From Ruminococcus sp. NK3A76 (GTDB lineage Bacteria > Bacillota > Clostridia > Oscillospirales > Ruminococcaceae): a stretch of DNA of 64,000 nt. Below, piece after piece: positions 1-9,758 of this stretch. Below the pieces are notes generated by a model. That model ran no database searches. It saw only the letters and a list, made by a program, of their open reading frames with translations, and was not told where the DNA came from. The first letter of the stretch is position 1. Every line of letters starts with the position of its first letter. The stretch is taken from positions 3,162,001 to 3,226,000 of the forward strand of contig NZ_JMMA01000002.1 of assembly GCF_000686125.1 (NCBI RefSeq). Direction: 5' to 3'. Made by a program: the position numbers and the translations under genes.

Positions 1-678
1 GCCAAGGACAGGTGCGACATAACTGTTTCGATGGACGCTGATCTTCAGGACGATGTCGATGCAGTTGACAGGTTCCTTGATGAGTATGAAAAGGGCGCAC
101 AGATAGTTTACGGGGTGCGTTCATCAAGAGACAAGGACACGGCGTTCAAGAGAAACACCGCAAGGATGTATTACCGCACGCTTGAACATTTAGGCGTTGA
201 GATAACCTACGATCACGCAGACTACAGGCTGATGAGCAAAGAGGCGCTCGAAGGGCTTGCAAGGTTCAAAGAGGTAAATCTCTTTTTGCGGGGGCTCGTG
301 CCTATGGTGGGCTACAAGAGCGCAACAGTCAAATATGTAAGGAACGAACGTGAGAAGGGCGAATCGAAATATCCTCTCAAAAAGATGATATCATTTGCGA
401 TAGAGGGCATAACCTCGCTCTCGGTAAAGCCGATACGGTTCATAACCTTTCTCGGGATATTCGTTTTTCTTGTCAGCATAATACTGCTGATAAGGTTTTT
501 CGTCATATGGTGCATGGGAAAGGCGGTCGCCGGCTGGGCAACTATCGTCATATCCATATGGGGCATTGGCGGCTTACAGCTTTTAGCTATAGGCATTATA
601 GGTGAATACATCGGCAAGATCTACCTTGAAACGAAGCAGCGGCCACGCTACATCATTGAAAAGGATCTTGAACTGTAG
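1..678 (+). CDS. Family 2 glycosyltransferase, DPM1/GtrB-like (5' end outside window)
   Basis: The reading frame is open from base 1, so the N-terminus is missing; the visible part is 225 residues. It begins just before the SMDADLQDD motif, the metal- and nucleotide-sugar-binding aspartates of GT-A family 2 enzymes that act on polyprenyl phosphate. RGLVPMVGYK and KYPLKKMISFAIEGI follow, and the C-terminus has two hydrophobic membrane segments (roughly the last 90 to 35 residues) ending in the GEYIGKIYLETKQRP signature of the DPM1/GtrB/YkoT group. The likely role is transfer of a sugar to undecaprenyl phosphate at the inner face of the membrane. The donor sugar cannot be told from sequence. 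Family call secure; substrate unknown. Confidence 0.9.
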   Translation, partial: AKDRCDITVSMDADLQDDVDAVDRFLDEYEKGAQIVYGVRSSRDKDTAFKRNTARMYYRTLEHLGVEITYDHADYRLMSKEALEGLARFKEVNLFLRGLVPMVGYKSATVKYVRNEREKGESKYPLKKMISFAIEGITSLSVKPIRFITFLGIFVFLVSIILLIRFFVIWCMGKAVAGWATIVISIWGIGGLQLLAIGIIGEYIGKIYLETKQRPRYIIEKDLEL

Positions 679-733
679 TATCACACACAGCACAACACAG
701 CAACAAAAATTCATTATAAAGGAGATAATCATT

Positions 734-1249
734 ATGGCAGATCAGCAGGTAACAAACCCCAAGCTCATTGAAGCAATAGAGAACATGAGAAAGGACTTCA
801 CACCCGACACACAGAATGCAACTATTAATGCTGCACTCCGTTCGACCTTCTATGTTCCGGCTATCATCGAGAAGAAGAAAGAGATCGTTGCAAACGCTAA
901 CAACGAGGTAAAGTTCGAGGAGAAGCCCAAGGCACGCTTCCTCCTTATAAGAAAGAAGGACGGCGACAAGGACGAGACATACTTCCCGGCATTCACTGAT
1001 GCTGAGGAGCTTGCCAAGTTCAACTCCAAAGAGCCCTTCCAGAGAGTAAAGATGAAGTTCGGCGACCTTGCTATGCTGGTCGAGCAGGTATCCACCATCA
1101 AGGGCTTTGTAATAAACCCGATGTCACACAATCTTCCCTTTACAAGAAGTATGCTTGAAGGCATCAAGCAGGTGCTCATAAAGAGAAGGAACGAGCAGCA
1201 GGCTGATGCTGCAAAGGCTGAGCCGGCAGCTGAGACTGCTGAGGAATAA
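734..1249 (+). CDS. SseB N-terminal-domain protein
   Basis: This is a 171-residue soluble protein. The start is the ATG at 734, which has AAAGGAGAT about 8 bases upstream; an open frame extends further upstream but overlaps the preceding gene and lacks a ribosome site. Residues about 20-150 fit the SseB N-terminal fold: a FYVPAI strand, a LLIRKKDGDKDETYFPAFTD segment, then GFVINPMSHNLPF near the end. The C-terminus is a short Ala/Glu-rich tail. Proteins of this family in Firmicutes are small cytoplasmic proteins of unknown function (the name comes from enhanced serine sensitivity in E. coli). It is followed by a clear terminator, so it ends a transcription unit. Confidence 0.75.
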   Translation: MADQQVTNPKLIEAIENMRKDFTPDTQNATINAALRSTFYVPAIIEKKKEIVANANNEVKFEEKPKARFLLIRKKDGDKDETYFPAFTDAEELAKFNSKEPFQRVKMKFGDLAMLVEQVSTIKGFVINPMSHNLPFTRSMLEGIKQVLIKRRNEQQADAAKAEPAAETAEE

Positions 1250-1273
1250 GGCAGAAGCTAATACATAAGTTTT

Positions 1274-1310
1274 GCCCCCGAGTGTTAAAAAGCGCTCGGG
1301 GGCCTTTATA
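1274..1310 (+). terminator. Rho-independent terminator after the SseB-domain gene
   Basis: A perfect 9-bp stem, GCCCCCGAG (1274-1282) with CTCGGGGGC (1295-1303), is followed by a short T-rich stretch. It lies 25 bases after the stop codon. Confidence 0.8.
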
Positions 1311-1320
1311 TTAATGCAAA

Positions 1321-1790
1321 ATGCATAATGCATAATGCATAATTGAGGTGCGCCGCAGGCGCTTATTGCAAGTTTCGCAAAGCGAAACTTGGCTGTGAAG
1401 CGTAAGCAGACGAGCCCCATATCGGGCGGTAACGCTGCGCTTAGTGAATAGTGAACAGTGAAGAGTGAATAGTGAATTGTCGGCTTGCGCCGACGTATGG
1501 CCATTCGGCCGTTCCGACTTGACGGTTTCAGCTAAGCCGCAGGCTTTGCACCCCGAAGGGGGTGGCGGCAGCTTCGCTGCCGCAGGGGGGCGCATGAGCT
1601 GTCTGCGACAGCTCGAAAGCCCCCCTACCGCAGCGTGAGAAGAATGAGAGACTACCCTCGAAGCTATACTGTAGGAGAGTTTTTCCTTCAAGACAACGCT
1701 CTCGCTCCCATAGGGTACATTGTGGGGGCTTTGCGGTCGCCCCCACGCCCCTTCGCAGCAACGGCTTTGCCGCTGCGGACTCCGATCTAT
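1321..1790 (+). repeat. Dispersed hairpin element, family A, long copy (A1)
   Basis: This fills most of the 655-bp gap between the SseB-domain gene and groEL. It opens with three TGCATAA units ending in ATTGAGGTG, then a string of short perfect hairpins: GCGCCGCAGGCGC, AAGTTTCGCAAAGCGAAACTT split as stem and loop, GTCGGCTTGCGCCGAC (1478-1493), GGCCATTCGGCC, AAGCCGCAGGCTT, GAGCTGTCTGCGACAGCTC and TGGGGGC/GCCCCCA. A second simple repeat of GTGAATA/GTGAACA type (1442-1475) precedes the GTCGGC hairpin. The distal part (1717-1760) matches the 8.2-8.9 kb array closely. Open frames here are not coding; they repeat wherever the element repeats. Confidence 0.8.
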
Positions 1791-1832
1791 ATTAGTGATG
1801 ATAATACCGCAATTACGCTGTAATGCAAACAC

Positions 1833-1872
1833 AAAAACGCCGCAGGGTCTTATGTGCTGACCTTGCGGCGTT
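1833..1872 (-). terminator. Terminator of groES-groEL
   Basis: On the minus strand a 14-bp stem (arms 1836-1849 and 1859-1872, one G-T wobble) is followed by TTTTTGTG. It sits 33 bases past the groEL stop codon. Confidence 0.85.
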
Positions 1873-1904
1873 GTGCTATTTAGTTATTTGCAGGGAGGGG
1901 GTTA

Positions 1905-3548
<1,644 letters not shown>

Positions 3549-3585
3549 TTATTACCTCCGATTGTTAATACTTTTCAAAAAGGGT

Positions 3586-3888
<303 letters not shown>

Positions 3889-3895
3889 TTAATTC

Positions 3896-4042
3896 AGTTA
3901 ACAGTTAACAGTTAATAGTTAATAGTTTTGGTATCGCCCTACGGGCGATGATGCCCATTCGGGCTTTCACCCGGACGTTTTAATATCCATGCGCCGCAGG
4001 CGCATACCATAGCTGTTAACTGTTCACTGTTAACTCTTAACT
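3896..4042. repeat. Family A hairpin element in the groES leader (A2)
   Basis: About 147 bp bounded by inverted simple repeats: GTTAACAGTTAACAGTTAAT on the left and CTGTTAACTGTTCACTGTTA on the right. Between them are the stem-loop ATCGCCCTACGGGCGAT (3932-3948), GCCCATTCGGGC (3952-3963) and GCGCCGCAGGCGC (about 3991-4003). It lies between CIRCE and groES, so it should be transcribed as part of the groES 5' leader. Confidence 0.8.
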
Positions 4043-4069
4043 GCAAAAGGCCGGTGTTAGTTACATGGA

Positions 4070-4096
4070 TTAGCACTCTTATGCCCCGAGTGCTAA
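4070..4096 (-). promoter_or_regulatory. CIRCE operator for HrcA
   Basis: TTAGCACTC, nine bases, GAGTGCTAA: an exact match to the CIRCE inverted repeat bound by the heat-shock repressor HrcA. It overlaps the expected transcription start of the minus-strand groES promoter, the classic position for repression. Confidence 0.97.
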
Positions 4097-4101
4097 ATAC
4101 T

Positions 4102-4129
4102 ATTTTATCACACTTTCCCAAAAATTCAA
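4102..4129 (-). promoter_or_regulatory. SigA promoter of groES-groEL
   Basis: Read on the minus strand: TTGAAT (4129-4124), 16 bases, TAAAAT (4107-4102). The predicted start falls in the CIRCE element. Confidence 0.75.
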
Positions 4130-4444
4130 GTGATTACACGAGCTTTACACAAAATTTGTATATCTGCACAAACGGGCGTGCTTTTGCTATGTAAGATATA
4201 GGCACAACGCACAGCAAATGTGGCTTTCTTACCTTTATACATTATATATGCCGTGCAGGCTGTGGTTATGAATTAGTTAATGCTGAGTATGAAGGGAATT
4301 TTGATAAAATCATATAGCTAATTCTGGAAGTTGAAATGACAGCAATCGTGCATTTATGACAAAATTTTATGGCAACAATAGGTGTGGTTTTTTAACAAAT
4401 TGTGTAAGTTAACAAATAGTTCACACAAAATCTGAAAATATCTA

Positions 4445-4473
4445 TTGACTTTTGAGTGTTAATTTGTTATAAT
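4445..4473 (+). promoter_or_regulatory. SigA promoter of the two-component operon
   Basis: TTGACT (4445-4450), 17 bases, TATAAT (4468-4473). It precedes a leader of about 150 nt before the response regulator. The A/T-rich stretch 4130-4440 upstream holds nothing else I could recognise. Confidence 0.8.
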
Positions 4474-4515
4474 TTTACTATCAATTAGAATTAATCTTTG
4501 ATTTTGTTTAAAATT

Positions 4516-4597
4516 GGGGAGAGGCACTTAGAACGGGCGGTGCCCCGTGATAACAGACGGGCGGTCTCAGGTGTGAAGAAAGCCTGCAATGACCCGT
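4516..4597 (+). promoter_or_regulatory. Possible structured leader of the response-regulator mRNA
   Basis: The leader contains two direct copies of ACGGGCGGT (4533-4541, 4557-4565). It also holds a nested stem, ACGGG (4557-4561) with CCCGT (4593-4597) and, inside it, CAGG (4568-4571) with CCTG (4583-4586). GGCAC/GTGCC can pair around the first repeat. I do not recognise a known riboswitch. This could equally be a binding site for the regulator itself. Confidence 0.3.
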
Positions 4598-4632
4598 GAA
4601 CTATATCTAAAAGTAAGAAAGGATGAGTAATT

Positions 4633-5367
4633 ATGTCTATGGGAAGAGTGCTCGTAGTAGATGACGACAAGAACATATGTGAGCTGTTAAGGCTTTATCT
4701 TGAAAAGGACAATTACGGTGTGATACTTGCACATGACGGTGAGGAGGCTATCGTTAAGTTCAACGCCTTAAAGCCGGACATAATCCTGCTTGACGTAATG
4801 CTCCCCGGCATTGACGGCTGGCAGGTATGCAGAGAGATAAGAAAGAAGTCTAACGTTCCGATAATCATGATAACCGCTAAGAGCGAGACATTTGACAAGG
4901 TGCTCGGTCTTGAGCTCGGCGCTGATGACTATGTTACAAAGCCCTTCGATACCAAGGAAGTAATCGCAAGAATAAAGGCTGTTTACAGACGTGCAGGCCA
5001 GGGCAGCGGCGACAATGAGATAAAGGAAGTAAAATACGACAAGCTCTCTGTCAACATGACAAGGTACGAGCTGAGGGTCAACGGTGTTGTTGTTGACACG
5101 CCGCCCAAGGAGCTCGAGCTTCTTTTCCACCTTGCTTCAAACCCGAACAGAGTTTACACCAGAGACCAGCTTCTTGACGAGGTATGGGGCTTTGAGTATT
5201 ACGGTGACTCCAGAACTATCGACGTTCATGTTAAGAGGCTCCGTGAAAAGCTCGACGGCGTTTCGGATAAGTGGAGCTTAAAGACCGTATGGGGCGTAGG
5301 CTACAAGTTCGAGGCAGAGGAAAAGCAGGCTCAGGCAGCGCAGGGTCAGCAGCCGGCAAATGAATAA
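4633..5367 (+). CDS. OmpR/PhoB-family response regulator
   Basis: A 244-residue DNA-binding response regulator. The receiver domain (about 4-120) has the acidic pocket D10-D12, the phospho-acceptor D54 in LLDVMLPG, the T/A switch in MITAKS and the conserved lysine in YVTKPFD. The C-terminal winged helix (about 130-228) has PPKELELLFHLASNPNRVYTR and TIDVHVKRLREKL, typical of OmpR/PhoB. A Gln/Ala-rich tail follows. It overlaps the kinase gene by 8 bases, so the two are translationally coupled. The order regulator-kinase-HtrA recalls WalRK loci, but the kinase lacks a PAS domain, so I do not call it WalR. Confidence 0.95.
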   Translation: MSMGRVLVVDDDKNICELLRLYLEKDNYGVILAHDGEEAIVKFNALKPDIILLDVMLPGIDGWQVCREIRKKSNVPIIMITAKSETFDKVLGLELGADDYVTKPFDTKEVIARIKAVYRRAGQGSGDNEIKEVKYDKLSVNMTRYELRVNGVVVDTPPKELELLFHLASNPNRVYTRDQLLDEVWGFEYYGDSRTIDVHVKRLREKLDGVSDKWSLKTVWGVGYKFEAEEKQAQAAQGQQPANE

Positions 5368-6775
5368 AGGAAAAAGCATATTTTCCAAATATTTTGTGAT
5401 CTGTTCAGCAGTAATACTCATAAGCTTCATTTGCTTAGGCGCAGTATTACTGCTTGTTTCTTCACGGTACTTTATTGAAGACAGAAAGGCGCTGCTGAAA
5501 AAGAACTGTGACGGTGCAGCTTACGAAGTAAAAGAGGTCATGCTGGACACCCCTTCTGACTGGAAGGCGCAGGCCAGCGAGATCATGAAGGAATATGCAA
5601 TGGGCTGCAATGCCCACTTTATACTGGCAGACAAAAACGGAAGGATACTTGAAAAGACCTACGGCTCGGACAAGATAGGCACTGAGGTGTCTGAAGACCT
5701 GCTGGAGAGCATAGACGAGGACAACTACTACGTCTACGACAACTTCGGCGGACTGACGAGCGAGAGCAGCCATGTATGCGGCGTGAAATTTTCGGCGAAC
5801 GGGCCGGATTACTATATGCTCAGTACTGCTGCTACGAGCGAGGACAACGACTACGTCTACAACCTGCTCGAGGTATTCGGCATATCGGCTGTGATAGTGC
5901 TTATCATTGCGCTTTTCATAGTATACTTTGCGACGATGAAGCTGACAGAGCCGGTAAAGGAGATAGCCGGGCTGTCAAAGAAGATAGGTAAGGGCGACTT
6001 TGATGTTACCTTCCCGGATTACGACATTGCGGAGTTCAAGCAGCTGAGTGTCGCCTTCAACGAAATGGCGGCATCTCTCAAGAGCTACGACACGATGAGA
6101 AACTCCTTCGTGGCAAACGTTTCGCACGAGCTGAGAACGCCTATGACATCTATCGGCGGCTTTGTGGACGGGCTTCTTGACGGGACGATACCCGAGGGCA
6201 AGAGAGAGGAATACTTAAGGATAATATCCTCTGAGGTACACAGGCTGACGAGGCTTGTCAAGAGTATGCTCAATCTTGCGAAGATAGAGGCAGGCGAGCT
6301 TGAACCAAAAATGGAGAAGTTCTCTGTCATCGAGCTGATAGTCGAGACGCTGATGACCTTTGAGAACAGGATAGAGGAAAAAGAGATAGAGATAAGAGGT
6401 CTTGATGCGCCGAGGATATGGCTGTATGCTGACGAAGGCCTTGTTCATCAGGTGATATACAACCTGATAGAGAATGCGATAAAGTTTGTAAACAAGGGCG
6501 GATACATAGAGTTCGGCTTCAACCCGATAGGTGACAGGACTGTTATCTCGATAAGAAACAGCGGCGAGGGTCTTAGTGAAGAAGAAATGCCGCTGGTATT
6601 CGACAGATTCTACAAGACCGACAAATCCCGTGGACTTGATGCGACGGGCGTAGGTTTAGGCCTTAACATAGTAAGCTCGATCATCAGGCTGCACGGCGGC
6701 AAGATAATGGTAAAGAGCGTCAAGGGCGAATACACGGAATTCTTATTCACGCTGGCTAATTCGGACAATGCGTGA
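5360..6775 (+). CDS. Membrane sensor histidine kinase
   Basis: 471 residues. A transmembrane helix at about 9-33, an extracytoplasmic sensor region of roughly 135 residues (34-168), a second helix at about 172-193, a HAMP domain (to about 245), then HisKA with the phospho-accepting H256 in FVANVSHELRTPMTS. The ATPase domain has the N box NLIENAIKFVN, G1 RNSGEGLSEEE, F box FDRFYKTDKS and G2 GVGLGLNIVSS. It autophosphorylates and passes phosphate to D54 of the preceding regulator. The sensor region has no recognised fold. The gene starts inside the end of the regulator gene. Confidence 0.95.
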   Translation: MNKGKSIFSKYFVICSAVILISFICLGAVLLLVSSRYFIEDRKALLKKNCDGAAYEVKEVMLDTPSDWKAQASEIMKEYAMGCNAHFILADKNGRILEKTYGSDKIGTEVSEDLLESIDEDNYYVYDNFGGLTSESSHVCGVKFSANGPDYYMLSTAATSEDNDYVYNLLEVFGISAVIVLIIALFIVYFATMKLTEPVKEIAGLSKKIGKGDFDVTFPDYDIAEFKQLSVAFNEMAASLKSYDTMRNSFVANVSHELRTPMTSIGGFVDGLLDGTIPEGKREEYLRIISSEVHRLTRLVKSMLNLAKIEAGELEPKMEKFSVIELIVETLMTFENRIEEKEIEIRGLDAPRIWLYADEGLVHQVIYNLIENAIKFVNKGGYIEFGFNPIGDRTVISIRNSGEGLSEEEMPLVFDRFYKTDKSRGLDATGVGLGLNIVSSIIRLHGGKIMVKSVKGEYTEFLFTLANSDNA

Positions 6776-6780
6776 TACTC

Positions 6781-6820
6781 TTATAATGCAGAATGCATAA
6801 TGCATAATGCATAATTAATT
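6781..6820 (+). repeat. Short family A simple repeat (A3)
   Basis: Three AATGCATAATGCATA-type units between the kinase and htrA, without the downstream hairpins seen in other copies. Confidence 0.65.
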
Positions 6821-6865
6821 GTGTCGGCTGATACGGCGGCTGTTAGCTGAAACGGTGGTGATTTT

Positions 6866-8167
6866 TTGAGCTTTTTTGATGAAGATGTCTTTTTTGCTGA
6901 TGACATAAAAATGGCAGAGGCGGAGGAAAATGTATTCTCCATGCCGAGCGGTGCTTCAAATGATGCGGCGGCCGGCAGTCTTCTTGCTGCAAAAGAGCGC
7001 AGAAGGTCGGGGAAGATCAAGATGATAACCTCGACGGTCGTCATCACGACTGTGCTGATAGCAGGAATGGCGATGCTCACTGTGCTCATAAAGGGCAGGG
7101 GCTGGGCGGCAAACCTCATTTTAGGGGGAAAGAACATAGAGTTCACGCTGCCGGTGGCGAAATACCCTGATGTTGACATTGCCGACAAGGACGAATACGG
7201 CCGCTACACGACTGAGGGGCTTGTGAAGGCTGTGGCTGACACGGTAGTCGAGATACAGATATTCAAAAGCGGCAACGGCATAGCGCCTTCGAGCCAGGGC
7301 AGCGGCATAATAATCTCGGAAAACGGCTACATCGTGACTAATGCGCACGTTGTAAGCGAGGCGACGCTCGGCATAAGAGTAGTGCTCGCAGACGGGGCGG
7401 TATACGATGCTGTTGTGATAGGCAGCGACGACGGCACGGACATTGCCGTTATCAAGATAAACGCCTCAGGGCTCAATTTCGCATCTTTTGCTGACTCGGA
7501 CGGGGTGAGCTTAGGCGAGGACGTATGCGCAATAGGCGCACCGGGCGGCTTTGCAAACTCGGTGACAAAGGGAATAGTTTCCGGCAAGGACAGGCACATT
7601 GCTGCACAGAGCGCTGATGTGAAAATGGAGTGCTTACAGCTTGATGCTGCGATAAACCCGGGCAGCTCGGGCGGTGCGGTATTCAATATGTACGGACAGG
7701 TGATAGCTATATCCTCCTCGAAGCTGGCATCGAAAAATTACGACGGCATAGGCTTTGCGATAACCACAAATGCTGCTAAGCCCATTATCGAGAGCTTAAT
7801 GGAGCACGGATATGTGGCAGGCAGGATAAAGGTCGGGATAACCTTTTACGGGATAAGCGAGAAGGCGGCCGACAATGCCAAGGTGGAGATAAAGCCGGGG
7901 CTTTACATAGTGGCTATAGACGAGAGTGCTGACATATCAAACACAAAGCTGAGTGTTGACGATGTTATCACGAGCATTGAGGGCAAGGCTGTGACGTGCT
8001 TAGACGAGCTCAAGTCAGTGCTTGAAGACTACTCGCCCGGCGACGAGGTGACGGCGCACGTTTTCAGGCCGGCGATAACCGGCAAAGGCGAGGAGTTTGA
8101 CATCAGCTTCAGGCTGATGGAGGACAACGGTGGGTTCGTGGAGAACTCGCTCGGGAAGAATGCGTAA
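6866..8167 (+). CDS. HtrA/DegP-type membrane serine protease with PDZ domain
   Basis: 433 residues from a TTG start at 6866, chosen because GGTGGTG lies 6 bases upstream and no better start exists. A cytoplasmic N-terminal stretch is followed by a single membrane helix (about 52-74), placing the protease outside the cell. The trypsin-like domain has the triad H161 (NAHVV), D192 (GTDIAV) and S268. The serine motif reads GSSGG rather than the usual GNSGG. A PDZ domain occupies about 325-420. It degrades or refolds damaged envelope proteins. Its position after a two-component system suggests an envelope-stress role, which is inference. Confidence 0.92.
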   Translation: MSFFDEDVFFADDIKMAEAEENVFSMPSGASNDAAAGSLLAAKERRRSGKIKMITSTVVITTVLIAGMAMLTVLIKGRGWAANLILGGKNIEFTLPVAKYPDVDIADKDEYGRYTTEGLVKAVADTVVEIQIFKSGNGIAPSSQGSGIIISENGYIVTNAHVVSEATLGIRVVLADGAVYDAVVIGSDDGTDIAVIKINASGLNFASFADSDGVSLGEDVCAIGAPGGFANSVTKGIVSGKDRHIAAQSADVKMECLQLDAAINPGSSGGAVFNMYGQVIAISSSKLASKNYDGIGFAITTNAAKPIIESLMEHGYVAGRIKVGITFYGISEKAADNAKVEIKPGLYIVAIDESADISNTKLSVDDVITSIEGKAVTCLDELKSVLEDYSPGDEVTAHVFRPAITGKGEEFDISFRLMEDNGGFVENSLGKNA

Positions 8168-8175
8168 CAGACTAT

Positions 8176-8207
8176 AAAAAAGAGGCAGGAGACTGTCTCT
8201 TTTTTTA
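8176..8207 (+). terminator. Terminator after htrA
   Basis: A-rich 13-bp stem (AAAAAAGAGGCAG with CTGTCTCTTTTTT, one wobble), GAGA-type loop, continuing into a T run. Confidence 0.85.
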
Positions 8208-8223
8208 TTGAGCCGGGCAATTT

Positions 8224-8935
8224 AAGAATGCACAATGCATAATGCATAATGCATAATGCATAATTGAGGTGTCATGTCCTTTTCGCCTTCGGCTCAAAGG
8301 ACTCAAGTTTTGCTTCGCATAACTTGGCTTGCGCAGGACAGATGCCCATTCGGGCTGTCAGTCGGACTGATAGACTTCAAGGCGGCGTTCTCGTTACCGC
8401 AGGGTACATTGTGGGGGCTTTGCGGTCGCCCCCACACCCCTTCGCAGCCGGCATAATAGTTAACAGTATACAGTTTACAGGTAATAGTTATGGTGTCCTG
8501 CTTGCGCAGGACAGATGCCCATTCGGGCTGTCAGTCGGACTGATCAGCTTCAAGGTGGCTCTCTCGTTACCGTGGGGTACATTGTGGGGGCTTTGCGGTC
8601 GCGCCCACACCCCTTCGCAGACGGCATAATAGTTAACAGTATACAGTTTACAGGTAACAGTTATGGTGTCCTGCTTGCGCAGGACAGATGCCCATTCGGG
8701 CTGTCAGTCGGACTGATAGACTTCAAGGCGGCGTTCTCGTTACCGCAGGGTACATTGTGGGGGCTTTGCGGTCGCCCCCACGCCCCTTCGCAGCCGGCAT
8801 AATAGTTAACAGTTTACAGTTAACAGGTAACAGTTATGGTGTGCGGCAAAGCCGCACGATATGGCCATTCGGCCTGTCGGTCGGCATATTCTCTTTCGCA
8901 AATGCGCTCTCCATATAACTGCCGAAAAATTAATC
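8224..8935 (+). repeat. Tandem array of 173-bp family A hairpin units (A4)
   Basis: The GATGCCCATT motif recurs at 8341, 8514 and 8687, with a variant GATATGGCCATT at 8858, giving spacings of 173, 173 and 171 bp. Each unit has a GTTAACAGTATACAG-type simple repeat, the stem-loop GTCCTGCTTGCGCAGGAC, GCCCATTCGGGC, a CAGTCGGACTG hairpin and a TGGGGGC/GCCCCCA hairpin. The last unit carries a different but still paired stem, GTGCGGCAAAGCCGCAC, and GGCCATTCGGCC. The array starts with TGCATAA repeats at 8224. Open frames through it share the same translated phrases only because the DNA repeats. From 8936 to 9110 I see a GC-rich patch (9025-9060, with CGGCCCTAGG twice) and no gene. Confidence 0.88.
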
Positions 8936-9110
8936 GTCCGACACCGCCGCATAATGTGCTATCCTTTCGCACGCAGTAGGTGCGGCGGTAGACAGCCCAC
9001 CCGGCGAGGGCGGCGGTACACGGCCCGTCCGGCCCTAGGACCCCGCCCGGCCCTAGGGCACGAAAACCTTTTAGTTTATGAAAAGAAACTAATTTGTAAT
9101 AATTCTGTTA

Positions 9111-9137
9111 TTTAATTCCCGGGAAAGCTGCCGATAT
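9111..9137 (+). promoter_or_regulatory. Possible SigD/sigma-28-type promoter
   Basis: GCCGATAT at 9130-9137 matches the -10 element of flagellar-type sigma factors. The -35 is weaker: TTTA/TAAT around 9111-9116, 13 to 15 bases away depending on alignment. No SigA-type promoter is evident nearer the gene. Confidence 0.45.
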
Positions 9138-9175
9138 ATAATTCATAAGGCGATGAGAAAGGGGGCGTTGGCGGT

Positions 9176-9742
9176 ATGAGGATAGAGGCTGTCAATGCGT
9201 TTACCTACACGGCTGAGACAAAGGAAAAGGTAAAGATACAGCTGACCGGCAGCGAGGCGAGGCAGGCGGCAAGCGAGGGCAGGGCGGACGTGCTGACGCT
9301 CTCGGACGAAGCGAAAGCGGCGCTTGACAAGCTCGGCAGACAGGTTGAGAAGCAAAACGATCTGTCAGGTCAGATATATTACATGAAAACAGAGCTTGAA
9401 AACAGCAAGAAGGCCGCCGAGGCGCAGGCTGACGAGGCAACACACAAGCTCAAGATGCTTGAAATAGCAAGGCGCTTGCAGCACGGCGACAAGGTGCCGT
9501 CTCAGGACGAGCGGGCGCTTATGGAATATGACGACAAGCTGTATCAGGTGTCAAAGCAGATAGGGCTTATGAAGGAGCCCAAAGAACGAAAAGAGTATGA
9601 TTCATTATTAGACGACGATGAGGGAACGGAGGAGGATATCAAGTCAACAGCTGACAGGCCGGCAGAGCTCGGCGTACAGATAGAAGGAGTGGCAGATGCG
9701 GAGGCAGCGGCAGATGATGTAAGTGAGGTTCAGCTCGAGTGA
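9176..9742 (+). CDS. Unrecognised coiled-coil protein, possibly flagellum-associated
   Basis: 188 residues, soluble, acidic C-terminus. ATG at 9176 with AAAGGGGGCG about 9 bases upstream. The N-terminus (MRIEAVNAF ... DVLTLSDEAKAALDKLG) resembles the short start of FlgM-like and other flagellar proteins, where a 'LS.EAK' phrase is common, but the match is too short to name it. Residues about 55-110 are predicted helical and coiled-coil by their charge and leucine pattern. The SigD-like -10 element upstream fits a motility link. The micro-ORF at 9759 follows 16 bp later, with its own ribosome site, and shares a terminator. Function not known. Confidence 0.6.
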   Translation: MRIEAVNAFTYTAETKEKVKIQLTGSEARQAASEGRADVLTLSDEAKAALDKLGRQVEKQNDLSGQIYYMKTELENSKKAAEAQADEATHKLKMLEIARRLQHGDKVPSQDERALMEYDDKLYQVSKQIGLMKEPKERKEYDSLLDDDEGTEEDIKSTADRPAELGVQIEGVADAEAAADDVSEVQLE

Positions 9743-9758
9743 GAGGAGTTGATAAAAA

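Noticed and set aside
1311-1832. A 173-codon minus-strand frame between the SseB-domain gene and groEL
   Set aside because: It lies wholly in the family A hairpin element and overlaps two terminators; composition is not protein-like.
4516-4597. A metabolite riboswitch in the two-component leader
   Set aside because: The sequence does not match the conserved cores of TPP, FMN, SAM, cobalamin, purine or c-di-GMP riboswitches that I can recall.
4633-6775. Naming the two-component system WalRK
   Set aside because: The kinase has no PAS domain and the walH/walI/walJ genes are absent; only the neighbouring htrA is shared with wal loci.
8224-8935. CRISPR array
   Set aside because: Units are 173 bp, near-identical throughout and hairpin-rich; there are no short repeats with unique spacers and no cas genes.
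8264-9115. Overlapping open frames of 60-121 codons through the tandem array
   Set aside because: Their products repeat the same phrases because the DNA is a 173-bp repeat; stems covary at base-pair level rather than conserving codons, and no ribosome sites fit.
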